Positions 1 through 5,903 of a stretch of DNA of 5,903 nt are shown piece after piece. The notes below the pieces were generated by a model, which was not told where the DNA came from, did not search any database, and saw only the letters and a list, made by a program, of their open reading frames with translations. Within the stretch, counting starts at the first letter, position 1; each line of letters begins with the position of its first letter. The translations under genes and the position numbers were made by a program. The stretch is from Thiolapillus brandeum (GTDB lineage: Bacteria; Pseudomonadota; Gammaproteobacteria; Chromatiales; Chromatiaceae), in NCBI GenBank assembly GCA_011051425.1, contig DRLF01000476.1:1-5903 (forward strand), in the 5' to 3' direction.

Positions 1-44
1 ACCAAACCGATGATCAGAGGAATTTTCATAGGATATTTCTTCAT
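1..44 (-). CDS. Possible start of a further minus-strand gene, cut by the window edge
   Basis: From ATG at 44 the minus strand reads MKKYPMKIPLIIGLV, open to the edge; a second in-frame ATG at 29 would give MKIPLIIGLV. Positive residues followed by a hydrophobic run look like the beginning of a signal peptide or membrane segment. The TATACT at 73-68 could be its -10 box. Against it, no good ribosome binding site precedes either ATG, and only 14 complete codons are visible. I cannot name a family. Confidence 0.3.
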   Translation of the reverse strand, partial: MKKYPMKIPLIIGL

Positions 45-219
45 TTGGATGAATGTCTGTGTAATTGAGTATACGTATCCTTGCCCGGATTAGCGGTGAA
101 GGCATGGATGGTATCCCGAAGTAGCCAGCGGACTCACCTGGCAAGCCATTTCCGGAGCTTTATCTGATCCCTCTACCCGGCCCTCGTCCCTGGATGGGAG
201 AAGTGAAAGGCAACGGTGT
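45..219. other. Spacer downstream of pyrF
   Basis: I see no gene of confidence here and no terminator with a U-run for pyrF. Weak structure only: a 5-bp stem GCCAG/CTGGC with a 9-base loop at 124-142, and a perfect 8-base palindrome ATACGTAT (71-78). On the minus strand TATACT (73-68) matches a -10 box at five of six positions, but no good -35 lies at 16-18 bases. A 19-codon minus-strand frame from ATG at 149 lacks convincing support. Confidence 0.4.
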
Positions 220-909
220 TTACAGAGAGGCATTTATGTCTTTCAACGCCTGCAATGGATCTTCAGCCGCCGTCACGGGCCGGCCGATGACCAGATAGCT
301 GGAACCGGCGGCCATGGCGTCAGCGGGGGTCATGACCCGTTTCTGGTCGTCCAGAGAGGCGCTGGCGGGGCGTACGCCGGGGGTGACCAGCAGGAAATCC
401 TCTACCGCCTGCCCGCGGATGGCAGCGGCTTCCAGGGGGGAGCAGACCACGCCATCCAGCCCGGCGGATTCGGCCAGGGCGGCCAGGCGCAGGACATTTT
501 CTCCAGGGGTGCCGGAGAAACCGATTTCATGGATGTCTTCCTCGCCCAGGCTGGTGAGGATGGTCACAGCAATCAGCTTGGGCCGATGGGATTTGCCTTC
601 GAGTCGCTCCCGGGCGGTCTGCATCATTTTCCGGCCACCGGAGGCATGCAGGTTCATCATCCATACGCCCAGATCCGCCGCGGCGTCGCAGGCCGCGGCC
701 ACGGTGTTGGGAATATCATGGAATTTCAGATCGAGGAAGACATCGAAGCCCCGCCCCACCAGTTTTTCCACGAAGGCGGGACCGAGGCGGGTGAAGAGTT
801 CCTTGCCCACTTTGAGGCGGCACAGGGAGGTATCGAGCTGATCCACCAGCGCCAGGGCTTTGGCTTCATTGGGAAAATCCAGGGCGACGATGACAGGGCT
901 GGTGCTCAT
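220..909 (-). CDS. pyrF: Orotidine 5'-phosphate decarboxylase PyrF
   Basis: Cytoplasmic enzyme of the last step of de novo pyrimidine synthesis, orotidine monophosphate to UMP and CO2. With the ATG at 909 the product has 229 residues, normal for the short bacterial type. Seen in order: ALDFPN with D11, LKVGKELFT with K33, the catalytic block [12 protein letters not shown] with D60, K62 and D65, NLHASGG (86-92), VTPGVR (175-180), the QKR of the phosphate-loop region (189-191) and the phosphate-binding IGRPVT (208-213). A longer in-frame version would add 35 residues lying inside lapB and is unlikely: the 909 start has GAGGAA (918-923) upstream, overlaps the lapB stop as ATGA and gives the standard N-terminus. 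It is the last gene of lapA-lapB-pyrF; lapB-pyrF adjacency is common in gammaproteobacteria. Confidence 0.98.
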   Translation of the reverse strand: MSTSPVIVALDFPNEAKALALVDQLDTSLCRLKVGKELFTRLGPAFVEKLVGRGFDVFLDLKFHDIPNTVAAACDAAADLGVWMMNLHASGGRKMMQTARERLEGKSHRPKLIAVTILTSLGEEDIHEIGFSGTPGENVLRLAALAESAGLDGVVCSPLEAAAIRGQAVEDFLLVTPGVRPASASLDDQKRVMTPADAMAAGSSYLVIGRPVTAAEDPLQALKDINASL

Positions 910-2078
910 GTTTGTTTTTCCTCGGGTTCTGATTTGCGGCGGATGCTGCCCCAGCTTCGGCAGCTGGGGCATTGCCAGTGCAGGGTGTTCGCCATGAAAC
1001 CGCATTTGCGGCACTGATAAGCGGGACGCTCGGCCAACAATTGCTCCACATGGGTTTTCATGCTCAGCAGCATTTGTTCCGCCTGGATATCGGGCAAAGA
1101 GGCATTCAGCTCAATCAGTCGCAAAAGCCCCTTGAGGGTCGGATGCAGATGCATTTCCTTGCTGAGAAAACCCCGCGCGGCGGTTTCATCTTCTGTTTCT
1201 GTAATGATCTCGGTGATGGCCAGCGCAACCGCTACATCCATGCCATTGCCGAGAAAATCCTGCAGATAGACTCTGAGCGCCGGCAGATCGGAAAGCCGCC
1301 GGTAGCATTCCATCAGATCAGGCAGCACTTCCGGCAGGTAATAGGCATCCTTTTCCACCGCCTGGCGCAACAGGCGGATGGCCGATTTGCAGTCCGCCTG
1401 CGCCATGGCCATATGGGCCTGCATGTGCATGGGACGCACACTGTGGGTATCAACCGATGCCGCTTTCTTTAGCAGTTTTCCCGCGCTGTCCGTGTTTCCC
1501 TTGCGCAATGCTTCTTCGGCCAGTTCGCAGTAGAAATGAGAACGCTCCAGGGACAGGGGCTCATCGATCAGGGGGGCCAGCTCTTCTGCGGTCTTGAGGC
1601 AGGATTGCCAGTCCTTTTCCTGCTGATAGACAATGAGCAGATTCTCCAGCGCCTTGCGGACATGAAGTTTCATTTCCTTCAGCTCAAGGAAAAGATTCTC
1701 TGCACGGTCATAAAGGCCTGCCCGCATATAGTCCATGCCCAGTTCGAGCAGGGCCTGGGCGCGCTGCTCCTGAGGCAGCGCAGGCCGGGCGATAAGATTC
1801 TGGTGGATGCGGATAGCGCGTTCCACTTCACCCCGACGCCGGAACAGGCTGCCCAGGGCCAGGTGGGTTTCCACGGTTTCACTGTCTACTTCCAGCAACT
1901 GCACGAACACGTCGATGGCCTTGTCGGGTTCTTCGTTGAGCAGATAGTTCAGGCCACGGAAATAGGCAGGGGTCGTGAGGCGGTCGGCTTCCTCACAGCC
2001 TTTGGCCATACTGCGCTTTGCTGCCCACCAGCCGGAGGCAGCGGCAACAGGCAACAGTACCCACAGCAGTTCCTGCAT
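906..2078 (-). CDS. lapB: Lipopolysaccharide assembly protein LapB (YciM), TPR plus rubredoxin-like metal site
   Basis: Inner-membrane-anchored adaptor that, in Escherichia coli, promotes FtsH-dependent degradation of LpxC and so balances lipopolysaccharide against phospholipid. The 390 residues match the E. coli length (389). An N-terminal membrane anchor covers about residues 1-20 ([20 protein letters not shown]). Tetratricopeptide-type helical repeats fill about 35-345, with the conserved blocks [15 protein letters not shown] (79-93) and YDRAENLF (123-130). The C-terminal rubredoxin-like knuckles have all four cysteines: C356 and C359 (YQCRKCGF), C370 and C373 (WQCPSCRSW). The ATG at 2078 has GAAGGA (2089-2094) inside the end of lapA. 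Its TGA overlaps the pyrF ATG as ATGA, so translation is probably coupled. No truncation or missing metal ligand is seen. Confidence 0.97.
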   Translation of the reverse strand: MQELLWVLLPVAAASGWWAAKRSMAKGCEEADRLTTPAYFRGLNYLLNEEPDKAIDVFVQLLEVDSETVETHLALGSLFRRRGEVERAIRIHQNLIARPALPQEQRAQALLELGMDYMRAGLYDRAENLFLELKEMKLHVRKALENLLIVYQQEKDWQSCLKTAEELAPLIDEPLSLERSHFYCELAEEALRKGNTDSAGKLLKKAASVDTHSVRPMHMQAHMAMAQADCKSAIRLLRQAVEKDAYYLPEVLPDLMECYRRLSDLPALRVYLQDFLGNGMDVAVALAITEIITETEDETAARGFLSKEMHLHPTLKGLLRLIELNASLPDIQAEQMLLSMKTHVEQLLAERPAYQCRKCGFMANTLHWQCPSCRSWGSIRRKSEPEEKQT

Positions 2079-2081
2079 GAT

Positions 2082-2372
2082 CTATCTGTCCTTCACCGGA
2101 ATGGTGCGCAGATTGTTCACTTCTTCGCTGGCCAGACGCGCCTGACGGCGCAAACGCTGATTCTCATGCCTTACCCGGGCCATCAGCAGCAGGCTGCTGA
2201 GCACACCGAGCAGCGCCCCCAGCCCCACCATGACCAGCACAAGCAAACCCAGGGGCACGCTGAAATCGCGGAAATAGAAATGCACATCGACGGGCTCCGG
2301 GTTGATGGAGGCAAACCCCGCGCCCAGCAGGGCGAAACCCAGCAGCAAAATGAATTTGATCAGCTTCAGCAA
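2082..2372 (-). CDS. lapA: Lipopolysaccharide assembly protein LapA (DUF1049 family)
   Basis: Small inner-membrane protein that partners LapB. In Escherichia coli the pair takes part in the control of lipopolysaccharide synthesis and LpxC level. The 96-residue product has two membrane segments, about residues 4-22 (KFILLLGFALLGAGFA) and 40-64 (PLGLLVLVMVGLGALLGVL). Between them is a short loop with the family-like NPEPVDVHFYF. After the second segment comes a charged, probably coiled-coil stretch (RVRHENQRLRRQARLASEEVNNL) typical of LapA. The start is TTG, chosen for its ribosome binding site and because it places the first membrane segment at the N-terminus as in relatives. The lapB ATG lies three bases after the TAG, so the genes are cotranscribed. 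In many gammaproteobacteria lapA follows ihfB; here the structured repeat and dapB lie upstream instead. Confidence 0.9.
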   Translation of the reverse strand: MLKLIKFILLLGFALLGAGFASINPEPVDVHFYFRDFSVPLGLLVLVMVGLGALLGVLSSLLLMARVRHENQRLRRQARLASEEVNNLRTIPVKDR

Positions 2373-2392
2373 TCCGCTTCTCCGGCGAACAT
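2366..2392 (-). other. Possible eight-codon leader overlapping the lapA start
   Basis: ATG at 2392-2390 opens a short frame, MFAGEADC, ending in TGA at 2368-2366. A GAGG (2399-2402) stands six bases before the ATG, which is good ribosome-binding spacing. Its stop overlaps the TTG and second codon of lapA in another frame, so terminating ribosomes could reinitiate on lapA. This is inference from the sequence only; such short frames also arise by chance. Confidence 0.3.
2379..2383 (-). promoter_or_regulatory. Ribosome binding site deciding the TTG start of lapA
   Basis: GGAGA on the minus strand ends seven bases before TTG at 2372-2370. The lapA frame has no ATG or GTG between the upstream in-frame stop (TGA at 2441-2439) and this TTG. 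The site and the fit of the resulting N-terminus to LapA together support the TTG start. Further upstream a TATCAT (minus strand, 2410-2405) resembles a -10 box, but I see no matching -35 at proper spacing. Confidence 0.65.
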
Positions 2393-2440
2393 GAATAACC
2401 TCGTATGATAGCCCAAGGCCGGAGCGGATAGTAGGGAATC

Positions 2441-2454
2441 AACGCAGGCCCCAG
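2441..2454. repeat. Direct repeat, left copy (resembles the end of dapB)
   Basis: AACGCAGGCCCCAG at 2441-2454 matches AACGCAGGCCCAG at 2615-2627 except for one extra C; the first ten bases are identical. The right copy is the last codons of dapB with the stop. The two copies bracket the structured repeat closely. This could be a target duplication, an attachment-site-like duplication of a gene 3' end, or coincidence. Confidence 0.5.
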
Positions 2455-2459
2455 GACCA

Positions 2460-2607
2460 CGTCATCTAAGTTCCTAAGTCATTGATGAGGCGGGTGTGGT
2501 GTCTGATCGGGAAACCTCGGAGGCAGGGATGCCGGCGCGGAGCCTACATGGATGTATTTACGGCGTTTTTCCGAGCAGACACCACCCCACCCCAGATTTA
2601 GATGACG
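2460..2607. repeat. Structured inverted-repeat element, MITE/REP-like, between dapB and lapA
   Basis: The ends are a perfect 10-bp inverted repeat, CGTCATCTAA (2460-2469) against TTAGATGACG (2598-2607). Inside lies a longer imperfect one, 2498-2514 against 2567-2583, with 15 of 17 positions pairing around a core GGTGTCTG/CAGACACC. The centre holds three directly abutting small hairpins: GGCA-GGGA-TGCC (2522-2533), GGC-GCGGA-GCC (2534-2544) and TACAT-GG-ATGTA (2545-2556). Together these could fold as a cloverleaf on one strand of DNA or RNA. No protein gene fits, and there is no U-run after the stem, so it is not a classical terminator. The architecture resembles small non-autonomous dispersed repeats; copies elsewhere in the genome cannot be seen from this window. 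Boundaries are inferred from the outer inverted repeat. Confidence 0.65.
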
Positions 2608-2612
2608 GAACC

Positions 2613-4584
<1,972 letters not shown>

Positions 4585-4612
4585 GATTGTTCCCGTCAGC
4601 TAATACTTTATT

Positions 4613-4633
4613 CCGCCCTGAAATTGCGGGCGG
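4613..4633 (-). other. Second GC-rich hairpin in the dnaK-dnaJ spacer
   Basis: CCGCCC (4613-4618) and GGGCGG (4628-4633) form a perfect 6-bp stem with a 9-base loop. It lies between the terminator and the dnaJ start and has no U-run, so it is not a second terminator of the usual kind. It might protect an RNA end or tune translation, or be chance. The rest of the spacer towards dnaJ is AT-richer, but I could not pick a convincing sigma-70 or sigma-32 promoter in it. Confidence 0.5.
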
Positions 4634-4642
4634 GCAAAATGC

Positions 4643-4678
4643 AAAAATCCGGGAGCAGTCGAGCTGCTCCCGGTTTTT
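4643..4678 (-). terminator. Rho-independent terminator after dnaK, before dnaJ
   Basis: A perfect 10-bp stem, CCGGGAGCAG (4649-4658) against CTGCTCCCGG (4664-4673), encloses a 5-base loop. In minus-strand RNA the stem is preceded by five As and followed by A then UUUUU (4647-4643), the classical intrinsic terminator layout. It starts about 26 bases after the dnaK stop. The plus strand carries a T-run too (4674-4678), so it could act in both directions, though I see no plus-strand gene that needs it. It should lower read-through from dnaK into dnaJ and dapB. Confidence 0.9.
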
Positions 4679-4703
4679 CGGCACACCAGACCGGTTTCCG
4701 GTC

Positions 4704-5903
4704 TTACTTCTTGTCGTCCACTTCTTCGAACTCGGCGTCGACCACATCATCGTCGGCCGCAGCACCGGATGCTGATTCACCAGCGGCACCGGCTGCACCC
4801 GCAGCTCCGGCCGCACCGGCGGCGTCACCGGCATCCTGGTACATTTTCTCGGCCAGCTTGCCGGATGCTTCTGCCAGGGCCTTGGTCTTGGCTTCGATGG
4901 CGGTCTTGCTGTCACCTTTCATGGCTTCTTCGAGTTCCTTCATCAGGCTCTCGATATTCGCCCGCTCGGCGCCGTCCACCTTGTCGCCCATCTCTTCCAG
5001 GGACTTTTTAGTGGCATGCAGCATGGCATCAGCCTGATTGCGTGTTTCCACCATCTCGTGGAACTTCTTGTCTTCCTCGGCATGAGCCTCGGCATCCTTG
5101 ACCATTTTTTCGATCTCTTCATCACTCAGACCTGAAGAGGCGGTGATCTTGATGCTCTGCTCCTTGCCCGTCGCCTTGTCCTTGGCGGACACATTGAGAA
5201 TGCCGTTTGCGTCGATGTCGAAGGTCACTTCGATCTGCGGTACGCCACGGGGTGCAGGCGGAATGTCTGTGAGGTCGAAGCGGCCCAGGGACTTGTTGGC
5301 GGAAGCCATCTCCCGCTCACCCTGCAGTACATGCACGGTGACCGCAGACTGGTTGTCATCGGCAGTGGAGAAGATCTGCGATGCCGTGGTCGGAATCGTG
5401 GTGTTCTTCTCGATGAGCTTGGTCATCACGCCGCCCATGGTTTCGATACCCAGGGACAGTGGCGTAACGTCCAGCAACAGTACATCTTTGACTTCACCGG
5501 AAAGTACACCACCCTGGATGGCTGCACCGATGGCGACCGCCTCATCAGGATTGACGTCCTTGCGGGGCGCCTTGCCGAAGAATTTTTCCACGGTCTCCTG
5601 CACCTTGGGCATGCGGGTCTGACCACCCACCAGGATGACATCGTCGATATCGGATGCGGACAGACCGGCATCTTTCAAGGCAACCTTGCAGGGGGCGATG
5701 GTTTGCTCCACCAGTTCGTCAACCAGGGATTCCAGCTTGGCCCGGGTCAGCTTGATATTCATGTGCTTGGGCCCGGAAGCATCTGCTGTGATATACGGCA
5801 GGTTGATGTCGGTCTGCTGGGCAGAGGAAAGCTCGATCTTGGCTTTTTCCGCAGCTTCCTTCAGGCGTTGCAGTGCCAAGGGATCGTTGCGCAGATCCAC
5901 GCC
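4704..5903 (-). CDS. dnaK: Chaperone protein DnaK (Hsp70), C-terminal part; 5' end outside the window
   Basis: ATP-dependent Hsp70 chaperone that binds exposed hydrophobic peptides in the cytoplasm, working with DnaJ and GrpE. The reading frame is open through the window edge and 399 codons plus TAA are visible; by comparison with the roughly 640-residue family the first ~240 residues are missing. The fragment begins inside the nucleotide-binding domain ([20 protein letters not shown]). It then shows the third Hsp70 signature ([11 protein letters not shown], about fragment residues 89-99), the VLLLDV interdomain linker (about 141-146) leading into TPLSLGIET, a substrate-binding beta domain ([30 protein letters not shown]), the helical lid and a disordered Gly/Ala tail ending [16 protein letters not shown]. 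No GTG or ATG near the edge should be taken as a start, because conserved sequence continues past it. A strong terminator lies just downstream, ahead of dnaJ. Identity is very secure from family knowledge. Confidence 0.98.
   Translation of the reverse strand, partial: GVDLRNDPLALQRLKEAAEKAKIELSSAQQTDINLPYITADASGPKHMNIKLTRAKLESLVDELVEQTIAPCKVALKDAGLSASDIDDVILVGGQTRMPKVQETVEKFFGKAPRKDVNPDEAVAIGAAIQGGVLSGEVKDVLLLDVTPLSLGIETMGGVMTKLIEKNTTIPTTASQIFSTADDNQSAVTVHVLQGEREMASANKSLGRFDLTDIPPAPRGVPQIEVTFDIDANGILNVSAKDKATGKEQSIKITASSGLSDEEIEKMVKDAEAHAEEDKKFHEMVETRNQADAMLHATKKSLEEMGDKVDGAERANIESLMKELEEAMKGDSKTAIEAKTKALAEASGKLAEKMYQDAGDAAGAAGAAGAAGAAGESASGAAADDDVVDAEFEEVDDKK
4779..4829 (-). repeat. Gly-Ala-Ala tripeptide repeats in the DnaK tail
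   Basis: The disordered linker before the acidic DnaK terminus contains GDAA followed by four GAA tripeptides and a further G. The repeats are a 9-base period at DNA level, but synonymous codons differ between units (Gly is GGT or GGA; Ala is GCG, GCC, GCT or GCA), so the repeat is kept at protein level and is not a fresh slippage product. Variable low-complexity sequence at this place is normal for DnaK; a specific role is not evident. Confidence 0.75.

Noticed and set aside
10..93. 27-codon plus-strand frame from ATG at 10 at the window edge
   Set aside because: All supported genes run the other way, and it has no clear start signal or family resemblance.
90..149. 19-codon minus-strand frame MACQVSPLATSGYHPCLHR in the spacer after pyrF
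   Set aside because: Short, weak ribosome binding site and no recognisable features; expected by chance.
910..1014. 35-residue N-terminal extension of PyrF
   Set aside because: It lies inside lapB and reads as the complement frame of its cysteine region; the standard PyrF N-terminus and ribosome binding site support the start at 909.
1536..2408. 290-codon plus-strand open frame opposite lapB and lapA
   Set aside because: It lies fully antisense to two well-recognised genes, its product is Gln/His-rich with no family features, and its length follows from the codon bias of the real genes.
2498..2583. Inverted repeat read as the dapB terminator
   Set aside because: No U-run follows the stem on the minus strand, and the 52-base loop is far too long for an intrinsic terminator.

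Overview
The window looks like chromosomal core sequence of a gammaproteobacterium. The visible DnaK, DnaJ, DapB, LapA, LapB and PyrF all read as ordinary members of the gammaproteobacterial families; the LapA/LapB pair and the DnaK ending with a [14 protein letters not shown] tail are especially telling. Base composition is moderately GC-rich. I cannot fix the order or genus from the sequence alone. All supported genes lie on the minus strand, so transcription runs from high to low coordinates.

Reading in the direction of transcription: (1) 5903-4704 is the C-terminal two thirds of dnaK, cut by the window edge. (2) The 119-base spacer 4703-4585 holds a strong rho-independent terminator just after dnaK, then a second GC-rich hairpin. 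(3) dnaJ (4584-3433) and dapB (3416-2613) follow, only 16 bases apart. (4) The 240-base spacer 2612-2373 holds a structured inverted-repeat element that looks like a dispersed, non-coding (MITE- or REP-like) repeat, flanked by a short imperfect duplication of the 3' end of dapB. (5) lapA (TTG start, 2372-2082), lapB (2078-906) and pyrF (909-220) form a tightly coupled operon. (6) 219-45 is a spacer with no convincing terminator. (7) 44-1 may be the first codons of another minus-strand gene.

Functionally, dnaK and dnaJ encode the Hsp70 chaperone and its J-domain co-chaperone. DapB makes tetrahydrodipicolinate for lysine and peptidoglycan. LapA and LapB are inner-membrane proteins that control lipopolysaccharide synthesis through LpxC turnover. 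PyrF makes UMP. The dnaK-dnaJ-dapB block and the lapA-lapB-pyrF block are both familiar in gammaproteobacteria, but I do not recognise their direct junction as usual; the repeat element sits exactly at that junction.

I found no new enzyme system, CRISPR array, RNA gene or transposase. The most interesting material is non-coding: the structured repeat between dapB and lapA, the duplicated dapB end beside it, the terminator between dnaK and dnaJ, and a possible eight-codon leader overlapping the TTG start of lapA.
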